DNA from: Acidimicrobiales bacterium
GTDB taxonomy: Bacteria > Actinomycetota > Acidimicrobiia > Acidimicrobiales > JACCXE01
Assembly: GCA_035546775.1 (NCBI GenBank)
Contig: DASZWD010000003.1
Location: 1-48,130, forward strand
Direction of reading: 5' to 3'
DNA: 48,130 nt
Below the pieces are notes generated by a model. It saw only the letters and a list, made by a program, of their open reading frames with translations, ran no database searches and had not been told where the DNA came from. The translations under genes and the position numbers were made by a program. This document shows positions 1 through 8,108 of the stretch, in pieces; position 1 is the first letter of the stretch; the number at the start of each line of letters is the position of its first letter.

Positions 1-368
1 TCGGCGGCAGCACCGCCGCCGTCGCCACGGGCGTCGTCGTCGGTGCCACCGTGCTCGCCGTCAGCGTGTGCACGAAGTACCCGCTCGGCGTGTTCAAAGT
101 GCTGCCCTTCACGCTGCACTCGGCGGGCGACTATCTCGCCGCCACGCTGCTGCTCGGCTCCCCGTTCGTGTTGAAGTTCCACTCGACCGACACCGGTCTG
201 ACGGCGCTGTATCTCGGCGCCGGCGTTGCCGTCGTCCTCGTGAGCCTGATCACCAACTACCAGTACTCGGACGCCAACGCTGTCGTTCCCGTGCCGGCCC
301 CGGTGGTGCCCGTGCGCACGAGCACGCGACCGAACCGTCCGCTCAAGGCGCAGCGCCAAGCCTCGTAA
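1..368 (+). CDS. Small integral membrane protein, 5' truncated by window edge
   Basis: The reading frame is open from base 3 to a TAA at 366-368, so only the C-terminal ~121 residues are visible. They hold about three hydrophobic segments: one at the very start, one around SAGDYLAATLLLGSPFVL, and one around ALYLGAGVAVVLVSLIT. A short Pro/Val-rich and then basic cytoplasmic-looking tail follows. The GDYL...SP pattern weakly recalls SPW-repeat membrane proteins, but I would not assign that family. No function can be given. The gene converges on a TetR gene, with a hairpin between them. Confidence 0.6.
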   Translation, partial: GGSTAAVATGVVVGATVLAVSVCTKYPLGVFKVLPFTLHSAGDYLAATLLLGSPFVLKFHSTDTGLTALYLGAGVAVVLVSLITNYQYSDANAVVPVPAPVVPVRTSTRPNRPLKAQRQAS

Positions 369-386
369 GCCATCGACATCGGTCCC

Positions 387-436
387 GAACTGGCCCTGCT
401 CACGCCCCGCTCTGCGGTGTCGAGCGGGGCCAGTTC
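387..436. terminator. Hairpin between convergent genes, probable bidirectional terminator
   Basis: GAACTG at 387-392 and GCCCCGCTC at 404-412 pair with GAGCGGGGC at 422-430 and CAGTTC at 431-436. This gives a long GC-rich stem with an 11-nt bulge and a 9-nt loop. It lies in the 88-bp gap between the end of a plus-strand gene and the end of a minus-strand gene, where a shared terminator is expected. No long T run follows, so termination is inferred from position and stem strength. Confidence 0.5.
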
Positions 437-456
437 GCGTCAGGCGGCGGTCACAC

Positions 457-1065
457 TCACACGCTGCCGAACAGGAGACGGCACACCGCGTCGGCGTGCG
501 CTTCGATCACTTCGTCCGACGACACGTCGAGCTTGGTCAGCCGGCGCGCCTCAGGCGCCAGTACGAACATCGTCGGGCCGGCGCCGGTGAGGATGTAATA
601 CAGGTGCGCGGCGGCGATGTCGGGCACGGCACCTTCGGCCACGAGCCGCTCGAACAGCGCCACCGTCGACTCATAGATCGGGCGCACGTGGTGATCGACG
701 AGGTAGTCCATGCGCGGCCCGTCGGCTTTGGACTCCTGCATGATGATGCGGTGCAGCTGCGGGTTGCGCGCCGAGAACGTGATGAATTCGTGCACGGTCA
801 GCTTCGCCGCCGTGACGTCGTCGACGCCGCGCAGTCCGGCGGCGCGGTCGCGCAGCGTGGCGCGCAGCCGGGCGAACAACGCGTCGACCGCTTCCTGCCA
901 CAACTCCTCCTTCGAGCGGAAGTGGTAGTTCAGCAACGGCTGGGTGACGCCGGCGCGCGCTGCGATGTCGCGCGTGCTGGCGCCTTCGAAGGACCGCTCG
1001 GAGAACAGGTCGACAGCGGCGGCAAGGATGCGGTCGCGAGCGGGCGAAGTTGCCTCGTCGGGCAT
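457..1065 (-). CDS. TetR/AcrR-family transcriptional regulator
   Basis: A 202-residue protein of ordinary TetR length. Its N-terminal helix-turn-helix reads AAVDLFSERSFEGASTRDIA followed by ARAGVTQPLLNYHFRSKEEL, the classic TetR DNA-binding domain at about residues 10-60. The rest is the helical ligand/dimer domain. ATG at 1063-1065 starts the protein. The gene is divergent from the aromatic-cleavage operon at 1131, and the 65-bp gap carries two palindromes around a promoter. It is therefore probably the local repressor of that operon, answering to an aromatic substrate or CoA intermediate (inference). Confidence 0.93.
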   Translation of the reverse strand: MPDEATSPARDRILAAAVDLFSERSFEGASTRDIAARAGVTQPLLNYHFRSKEELWQEAVDALFARLRATLRDRAAGLRGVDDVTAAKLTVHEFITFSARNPQLHRIIMQESKADGPRMDYLVDHHVRPIYESTVALFERLVAEGAVPDIAAAHLYYILTGAGPTMFVLAPEARRLTKLDVSSDEVIEAHADAVCRLLFGSV

Positions 1066-1077
1066 CCGTCGAGCTTA

Positions 1078-1130
1078 ATCGACTGATCAGGCTCTTGACA
1101 AGATCCTGATCGACCGATCAATATCCTTCC
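1078..1130 (+). promoter_or_regulatory. Promoter with two palindromic operator candidates, leaderless start downstream
   Basis: A consensus -35 TTGACA lies at 1095-1100 and a -10-like CAATAT at 1119-1124, with an 18-bp spacer. This puts transcription start at about 1131, on the GTG codon itself. CTGATCAG (1083-1090) precedes the -35, and the perfect palindrome TGATCG-AC-CGATCA (1107-1120) overlaps spacer and -10. The outer arms ATCGACTGATCAGG (1078-1091) and CCTGATCGACCGAT (1105-1118) also mirror each other at 11 of 14 positions. A TetR dimer bound here would block RNA polymerase. Confidence 0.6.
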
Positions 1131-1990
1131 GTGAACAGTGCAATCGAACTCGGCTACCTCGTCATCGAGGTGCCCGACCCCGACATCCTCACTCCCGTGC
1201 TGCGCGACGTCGTCGGCCTGATGCCGGGTGACGCGCCGAACACGTGGCGCAACGACGACAAGGCGCAGCGCGTGATCGTGCAGGCCGGTGCGGCCAACGA
1301 CGCGGTGGCGGTTGGCATCGAAGCGGTCGACGCCGCGGCGTTCGACGCCGTCGTCGCCCGCACCGGCGCGACACCCGACGCGTCGCTCGCCGCGGCGCGC
1401 CGCGTCAAGCGGCTGGCGCGCACCCGTGCGCCGTGGGGTGTCGACGTCGAGATCGTGCTCGGCCTCGCCGACGCGCCGACGCCGTTCCACTCCGACTTCG
1501 CGCCCGGCGGCTTCCTGACCGACGGCGTCGGCTTCGGCCACGCGGTGTTCGCCACCGCCGCCTTCGACGAGTCGGTGGCGTTTCTGGTCGACGGGCTCGG
1601 CTTCGAGCAGTCGGACTGGCTCGAGATGGAACTGGCGCCGGGCATCGAACTCGAGGTGCGCTTCTTCCACTGCAACCCGCGTCACCACACGATCGCGCTG
1701 GCGAAGGCGCCCTTCGACCTGCCCCAGAAGCTGCACCACATGATGTTCGAGCTCAAGGAGCGCGACGACGTCGGCAAGGCGTTCGACCGCTTGTGGGCGA
1801 CCGACCTCGGCATCCCCAACGGGCTCGGCCGTCACCCCAACGACGGCATGTTCAGCTTCTACTTGCAGACGCCGGCGGGCTTCCAGATCGAAGTCGGTCA
1901 CGGCGCCCGCGTCGTGGGCGACGACTGGGACGACAACCACAAGTACAGCGCCATCAGCGCGTGGGGTCATCAGCCGCTGCGGCAGGCGTA

Positions 1991-1991
<1 letters not shown>
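1131..1991 (+). CDS. Type I extradiol ring-cleavage dioxygenase (VOC fold)
   Basis: A 286-residue two-module VOC protein of the BphC/HsaC/MhpB-like type I extradiol family, which cleaves catecholic rings meta to the hydroxyls using Fe(II). The C-terminal module keeps the metal triad: His137 in GFGHAVF, a His at 202/203 in LHHMMFE, and Glu254 in FQIEVGHG. The second-shell acid/base residues are also visible (His185/186 in NPRHHT, Tyr244 in FSFYLQT), so it should be active. The start is GTG at 1131. No Shine-Dalgarno precedes it, matching a leaderless message. The TAG stop overlaps the next gene's GTG by one base. The substrate is unknown; an aromatic acid or a steroid-type catechol is possible. 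Confidence 0.9.
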
Positions 1992-3459
<1,468 letters not shown>

Positions 3460-3463
<4 letters not shown>

Positions 3464-4287
3464 AGTTCGCCAACTACGACGGTCGCCTGGCGCTCGTCGT
3501 CGCCGACGGCGTCGTCGACGTCGCCACCGCCAGTGACGGTCGCTTCGGGCCCGACCCGATGTCGGCCTACACCGACTGGGACGCGTTCGTGGCGTGGGGG
3601 AGTGGCGTCGCCGCCGCCGCCAAGCCGCTCGACGAGTCGAAGCTGTGCTGTCCGGTGCCCCACCCCGCGCAGGTGTTCGCCATCGGGCTCAACTACCGCG
3701 GCCACGCCGAAGAGTCCGGCATGCAGGTGCCGAACGTGCCGGCGACGTTCACCAAGTTTCCGGCGTCGCTCGGTGGCCCGTTCGACGACGTGACGATCGT
3801 GGGCGACGCCGTCGACTGGGAAGTCGAGCTGGTCGCCGTGATCGGCCGCGCAGCCAACCACGTCGGCGTGACCGACGCCTGGAGCTACGTCGCCGGGTTG
3901 ACCGTCGGCCAGGACATCAGCGACCGCACGCTCCAGTTCGCCGCCGGCATGCAGTTCTCGCTCGGCAAGTCGCGTCGCGGCTACGGCCCGATGGGCCCGT
4001 GGATCGTCACGCCCGACGAAGTCCCCGACCCCGACGACCTGGCCCTCGGCTGCTCGGTCGACGGTGAAGTCGTGCAGGACGCGCGCACCAACGACTTGAT
4101 CTTCTCGGTGCCGCAGCTCATCGCGGAGCTGTCCGCGGTGTTGCCGTTGCTGCCGGGCGACGTCATCTTCACGGGTACACCCGCCGGCGTCGGCATGGCG
4201 CGCAAACCCCCGCGCGCCCTGCGTGCGGGCAACGTGCTCGAGACCTGGATCGACGGCATCGGCACCATTCGCAACCGCTGCGTGTGA
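3460..4287 (+). CDS. Fumarylacetoacetate hydrolase family protein
   Basis: A 275-residue FAH-fold enzyme. The divalent-metal ligands of the family are present: the E-x-E pair in DWEVELVAVIGR (about residues 121-124) and Asp in VGQDISDRTLQ (about 150). The conserved GLNYRGHAEE and FTGTPAGVG segments are also there. FAH enzymes hydrolyse or decarboxylate 2-oxo-alkenoate products of ring cleavage. The start GTG at 3460 overlaps the hydroxylase stop by four bases (GTGA). Together the three genes make a short meta-cleavage route: hydroxylate, cleave, then process the cleavage product. The exact reaction (C-C hydrolysis, hydration or decarboxylation) cannot be read from sequence. Confidence 0.88.
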
Positions 4288-4302
4288 CGCGCCGCGCGCG
4301 GC

Positions 4303-5682
4303 TCATAAGGCTGGCGACGTGCGCGCGAAGAAGTCTGCTTCGATGCGACCGAGTTGGGTCGTAGGCACGCCGGTCACGTCCTCGTCGAAGATGGCTCGCC
4401 AGTCCGCCGTCGCCCGCAGCGCGCCCAGAATCGAGTACAGCCCCACGTAGATGCGGTTGGCGAAGATGAAGTCGCGCGCCACGTTTACGTAACGCATGAC
4501 GTCTTTGTCGAGCGAGACGAGGTGCGCCAGCGTCTCGGCGGCGAACTCCGGCGTGAAAGTGAAGGGCTGGGGTCGATCGAGCGAACCGAAGTTGCCGCGG
4601 ATCCAGGCGAGCATCTTGTCTCGCGGCGGGGGCTTGGCCGCCGGAAAAAATCCTTGCTCGACGAGGACACGCTCGAGCCACTCGCCGTCGTTGGCGAGCG
4701 CGGCCAGCGGCATCTCCCAGAAGCCGCGGCGGGCCCGGTCGTCGAGACGCTTCACGCATCCGAAATCGAGAAACGTGACCGTGCCGTCGTCGTGGAACAG
4801 GTAGTTGCCGGGATGCGGATCGGCGTTGAAGATGCCGAAGCGGGCGATGGCACCGAAGAAGAAGCGATCGATAGCCTCGCCCCACTTGTTCCGCAGGTCT
4901 TGGTCGGCGTCGGCGATTTCGGTCCAGCGCCGGCCGCGCGCGAGTTCCATCGTGAGCACGCGGTCACTCGACAGTTCGGGGAAAACTGTGGGCACGCGCG
5001 CGAAGGGGTGGCCGCGGTAGTGGTCGGCGAACTCCGCTTGGTTGGCGAGCTCGCGGCGGTAGTCGAGTTCTTCGCTGATGCGTTCGGTTAGCTCCTCGGC
5101 GATCGGGCGCACGTCGACGTTGCGCAGTTGCGGCGCAAAGCCCTTGGCCAGCTTCACGAAAGTCAGGAGCAACTCGGCGTTCGCGAGGTCGGCGCCGATC
5201 GCATCAGCGACGCCGGGATACTGAACCTTCACTGCCACTTCGGTGCCGTCATAGAGCCGCGCCGCGTGAACCTGTCCGATCGACGCGGCGGCGAGCGGCG
5301 TCGGCGAGAACGAAGCGAAGAGTTCTTCCGGCGGGCGCCCGAGCTCGCTTTCGACGACGGCGCCCACGAGTACCGGGTCCATCGGGTCGGCGTCCGCCTG
5401 AAGCGATGAAAGTGCGGTGCGGTACACGTCGCCGTACTGGCGGTCGAGCGCCGGCGCTGTGTCTACGAACGACACGATTTGTCCGACCTTCATAAGCACG
5501 CCTTTGGAATGCGACAGCAACTCCGCATAGCGCTGCGCGTTGCGGACGTGGAAGTCGAGGCCCGCGCCGCGCTGACCCTTCAGGCGTCGCTTGAGGACAC
5601 TCACGAGCCCACCGCCGGCGGCGCGTGCCGACGCCGCGGCCAGGGGAGCGGTGCGGCGCAATCTTCCCTGCGGGATCGTCAT
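4303..5682 (-). CDS. ABC1/UbiB-family atypical kinase
   Basis: A 459-residue ABC1/AarF/UbiB protein, an atypical kinase/ATPase family linked to quinone and lipid metabolism. Visible hallmarks are KVGQ in LMKVGQIVSF (the family's KxGQ helix), AAASIGQVHAA replacing the P-loop, VAVKVQYPG with the nucleotide-binding Lys, EELDYRRE, ADPHPGNYLF (catalytic loop) and FLDFGCVKRL (metal-binding DFG). I chose ATG at 5680-5682 because GAGGTGG lies 8 bases upstream. An in-frame GTG at 5704-5706 is possible but falls inside the operator. The gene diverges from a TetR gene, so it is probably repressed by it. Confidence 0.9.
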   Translation of the reverse strand: MTIPQGRLRRTAPLAAASARAAGGGLVSVLKRRLKGQRGAGLDFHVRNAQRYAELLSHSKGVLMKVGQIVSFVDTAPALDRQYGDVYRTALSSLQADADPMDPVLVGAVVESELGRPPEELFASFSPTPLAAASIGQVHAARLYDGTEVAVKVQYPGVADAIGADLANAELLLTFVKLAKGFAPQLRNVDVRPIAEELTERISEELDYRRELANQAEFADHYRGHPFARVPTVFPELSSDRVLTMELARGRRWTEIADADQDLRNKWGEAIDRFFFGAIARFGIFNADPHPGNYLFHDDGTVTFLDFGCVKRLDDRARRGFWEMPLAALANDGEWLERVLVEQGFFPAAKPPPRDKMLAWIRGNFGSLDRPQPFTFTPEFAAETLAHLVSLDKDVMRYVNVARDFIFANRIYVGLYSILGALRATADWRAIFDEDVTGVPTTQLGRIEADFFARTSPAL

Positions 5683-5703
5683 CGCAAAATCCACCTCACT
5701 TGT

Positions 5704-5722
5704 CACTGAGTGTCCCTCAGTG
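5704..5722. promoter_or_regulatory. Perfect 19-bp palindrome, TetR operator candidate
   Basis: CACTGAG at 5704-5710 and CTCAGTG at 5716-5722 are exact reverse complements around a 5-nt centre. The site lies between the divergent ABC1 kinase and TetR genes, 13 bp before the TetR ATG. A -10-like TACTTA at 5725-5730 would place TetR transcription on its own ATG (leaderless), so bound protein would cover that promoter. This is the geometry of an autoregulating TetR controlling its divergent neighbour. Confidence 0.65.
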
Positions 5723-5734
5723 TTTACTTAGGCG

Positions 5735-6325
5735 ATGGCGGCGGCGTCAACCTCGACCAAAGAGCGGCTCCTCGACGAGGCGATGCGCCTGTTCGGTGAG
5801 CGCGGCTACGACGCCACGTCGGTGGCGGAGATCGAACGTTCGGCCGGCCTGACTCCGGGCGCGGGTGGGCTGTTCCACCACTTCCCCAACAAGGAGGCGG
5901 TCCTGCGCGCCGGCATTGATCGGCAACTTGCCCGCCTGGAAGCGGTGCGCCAGATCCGCGGCGCCATGCCGCCACTTGGGGACTTGCGCGCCGAGTTGAC
6001 GCTTGTGGCTCGCTACGTCTTCCTCGAATTGGAAGAAGAGCAAGAGTTGCTGCGCGTGCTGGTGTCGGAGGGCCGGCAGCGTCCGCACTTGTTGACGGGC
6101 GCGGTGGAGCAGGTTGTGCGTGGGACGTTCAACGAGTTCGCTGCGTTGCTGGCCCGTTCGGGGGGCACCGAGGTCGGCGCCGCATTGGCGCTCGGGTCGC
6201 TCGTCGCGTTCGCGTCGGCCGAGCTTCTGCTTGGTCAGACACCGGTCGACGCGGAACGCGACGAGGTCATCGCAACGTGGGTCGAAATGGTCGTGGCCCT
6301 TTTGGAGGCGTCCAGCCGGCGCTGA
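5735..6325 (+). CDS. TetR-family regulator divergent from ABC1 kinase
   Basis: A 196-residue TetR protein. The N-terminal domain reads KERLLDEAMRLFGERGYDATS, then VAEIERSAGLTPGAGGLFHHF, then NKEAVLRAG, a full HTH at about residues 8-55. The downstream helices form the ligand domain. ATG at 5735 has no ribosome site upstream but sits where a leaderless transcript from TACTTA (5725-5730) would begin. The 19-bp palindrome between it and the ABC1 gene is its likely operator. The effector is unknown; given the ABC1 neighbour, a lipid or quinone-related ligand is a guess. Confidence 0.92.
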   Translation: MAAASTSTKERLLDEAMRLFGERGYDATSVAEIERSAGLTPGAGGLFHHFPNKEAVLRAGIDRQLARLEAVRQIRGAMPPLGDLRAELTLVARYVFLELEEEQELLRVLVSEGRQRPHLLTGAVEQVVRGTFNEFAALLARSGGTEVGAALALGSLVAFASAELLLGQTPVDAERDEVIATWVEMVVALLEASSRR

Positions 6326-6380
6326 CCTCTTTCAGGTCCCTTTCTGGTTGAGACACACATCGGAATGTGATCGACAAAAG

Positions 6381-6413
6381 CATGGAGCCCGGGCCAACGG
6401 CCCGGGCTCCATG
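6381..6413 (-). terminator. Strong hairpin terminator between tetR and amt
   Basis: A perfect 15-bp stem, CATGGAGCCCGGGCC (6381-6395) against GGCCCGGGCTCCATG (6399-6413), with an AAC loop. On the minus strand the stem is followed by CTTTT, so it best serves as the intrinsic terminator of amt. It sits between convergent genes and can also stop tetR transcription. Confidence 0.8.
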
Positions 6414-6431
6414 CGTCGAGTGTGCGCTTGC

Positions 6432-7967
6432 CTAGATCGGAGTCGGTGTGTGCGGCTCCGACAGCGGTGCGGCCACGCCCGCCGCTACCAGTTCGGGCTC
6501 CTTGGCGAACTCGGGATAGGCGAGCGCGCCCATCTCCGGTTCGTCGAGACCGGCGATCTCGTCGGCCTCCTTCGAGCGGATGCCGCCGGGCATGATCATG
6601 TCCTGGAGCTTGAAGAAGACGAACGCCACCAATCCCATCACCACGATGATCGTGAGCGCGCCGGCGATCTGCGCCAGCAGCTGGCCACCGCCGTTGCCGC
6701 CGTACAGGATGCCGGTGACACCCTTCGTGTAGGTCGTCTTCGTGAGGTTCCAGCCGGCCCCGTAGGTGCCGTCGGAGAAGATGCCGACGCACAGGACACC
6801 GAAGATGCCGCAGACGCCGTGCACGGAAATGGCGCCGACCGGGTCGTCGATCTTGAGCTTCGTGTCGATGAAGACCACCGACTCGTAGCAGATAACTGCC
6901 GCGAGGCCACCGATGACGGCCGCCGCCCACGGTTGCACGAACGCGCATGGCGCGGTGATCGCGACCAGCCCGGCAAGCATGCCGTTGACCATCATCCCCG
7001 GGTCGGGCTTGCCGCCACGCATCATCGCCCAGAACATCGCGATGGTTGCGCCGAAGGCGGCAGCGATGGCCGTGTTGGCGGCGACGACCGTGAAGCGGAA
7101 GTCGGTAGCGGCGAAGGTCGACGCGGCGTTGAAGCCGAACCAACCGAACAGGAGGATGAAGCAGCCGAGCATGGCCATCGGGATGTGGTGACCGGCGAGC
7201 GTCTTCGACTTGCCGTTGACGTACTTACCGATGCGAGGGCCGAGCACGATGGCACCCGCAAGACCCGCAATGCCGCCCATGGCGTGCACGACGCCAGAGC
7301 CGGCGAAGTCGACGTAGCCGAAGCCCCAACCGCGGGAGTTGCCGAGCTGGCTCAGCCAACCGCCACCCCAGGTCCACGCGCCGAACAGCGGGTAGTAGAT
7401 CGCGCCGCAGAACAGACCCCAGCCGACGAAGGCGTTCCACTTCCAGCGCTCGGCCATGGCGCCGGTCGGGATGGTGGCGGTGGTGTCCATGAACGCCACC
7501 ATGTAGAGGAACATGGCTGCGACCGACACGTCATAGGCCTTGCCGCTCAGCGCCGCGCCGCCCCACCACAGGAACACGTGAGAGCCGGAGCCGATGAGCG
7601 CGTGGCCCACAGCGGTGTTCATGCCGAACACACCAAAGCTGAAGCCACCGAACATGAACGCGTAGCCCACGAGGAAGAAGGCGACGAAGCCGAGGCCGAA
7701 GATGGCGAAGTTGGTCGACACCACGTGCGCCGCGTGCTTGGCGCGGCAGAAACCGGTTTCGACCAGCGCAAAGCCGGCCTGCATGAAGATGACGAGTACG
7801 GCGCCGATGATCACCCAGAGCAGGTTGAGGCCCAGCGCCGTGTGGTCCGGACCGGCCTTGAGCGGCGTCTTGTCGACGGAGCTGGCCCAGGCCGATGCGC
7901 TGGAGGCGAGTACGAGTGCGGCGGTGAGCAAGGCGCCCAAGGCTCCCTTGCTTCGGAGTCGTCGCAT
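6432..7967 (-). CDS. amt: Ammonium channel/transporter Amt
   Basis: A 511-residue Amt/Mep/Rh-family channel. A cleavable signal-like N-terminus ends in SSASAWA (about residue 27), as in actinobacterial Amt proteins. Eleven membrane segments follow. The pore twin histidines are in place: SGVVHAMGGIAG (His168 equivalent) and ISVHGVCGIFG (His318 equivalent). The cytoplasmic tail is long and acidic. A ribosome site AAAGGAAA lies just upstream of the ATG at 7965-7967. The promoter region contains a double GlnR-like box, so nitrogen-limitation control is likely. The upstream same-strand gene is an antiporter carrying GlnD-like and ACT domains. No glnK lies beside amt in this window. Confidence 0.95.
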   Translation of the reverse strand: MRRLRSKGALGALLTAALVLASSASAWASSVDKTPLKAGPDHTALGLNLLWVIIGAVLVIFMQAGFALVETGFCRAKHAAHVVSTNFAIFGLGFVAFFLVGYAFMFGGFSFGVFGMNTAVGHALIGSGSHVFLWWGGAALSGKAYDVSVAAMFLYMVAFMDTTATIPTGAMAERWKWNAFVGWGLFCGAIYYPLFGAWTWGGGWLSQLGNSRGWGFGYVDFAGSGVVHAMGGIAGLAGAIVLGPRIGKYVNGKSKTLAGHHIPMAMLGCFILLFGWFGFNAASTFAATDFRFTVVAANTAIAAAFGATIAMFWAMMRGGKPDPGMMVNGMLAGLVAITAPCAFVQPWAAAVIGGLAAVICYESVVFIDTKLKIDDPVGAISVHGVCGIFGVLCVGIFSDGTYGAGWNLTKTTYTKGVTGILYGGNGGGQLLAQIAGALTIIVVMGLVAFVFFKLQDMIMPGGIRSKEADEIAGLDEPEMGALAYPEFAKEPELVAAGVAAPLSEPHTPTPI

Positions 7968-8015
7968 GTGTTTCCTTTCGAAAGAGGTCAGGTCAAGGTT
8001 CGCTACGAGGCCTCA

Positions 8016-8030
8016 TTGCCCCGTTGGCAA
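8016..8030 (-). other. Small inverted repeat in the amt leader
   Basis: TTGCC (8016-8020) and GGCAA (8026-8030) are inverted around a 5-nt centre between the GlnR-like box and the amt start. It could form a weak 5-bp leader hairpin. Nothing else identifies it, and I assign no function. Confidence 0.25.
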
Positions 8031-8044
8031 CCTACGAAGCTGAC

Positions 8045-8082
8045 GTTTCTCTTTCGTCTCCGAATTGTTTCAATCGCGTAGC
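8045..8082 (-). promoter_or_regulatory. Double GlnR-like box upstream of amt
   Basis: Read on the minus strand, the element is GCTAC-n6-GAAAC-n6-GAGAC-n6-GAAAC, from 8082 down to 8045. The actinobacterial GlnR consensus is GTnAC-n6-GAAAC repeated with a 6-nt gap. All three spacers match exactly, both b-sites are perfect, and each a-site deviates only at its second base. It lies about 80-115 bp upstream of the amt ATG, as expected for GlnR activation of amtB. I found this by eye. Confidence 0.7.
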
Positions 8083-8108
8083 GAAACGGTGCGCGACCGG
8101 TCGCCTCG

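Noticed and set aside
4169-4885. Minus-strand open frame overlapping FAH and ABC1 genes
   Set aside because: It is a low-complexity Arg/His-rich translation out of frame with the intact ABC1 kinase.
8016-8030. Riboswitch in the amt leader
   Set aside because: Only a 5-bp inverted repeat is visible, with no conserved riboswitch core. The leader is short and explained by promoter plus GlnR-like box.
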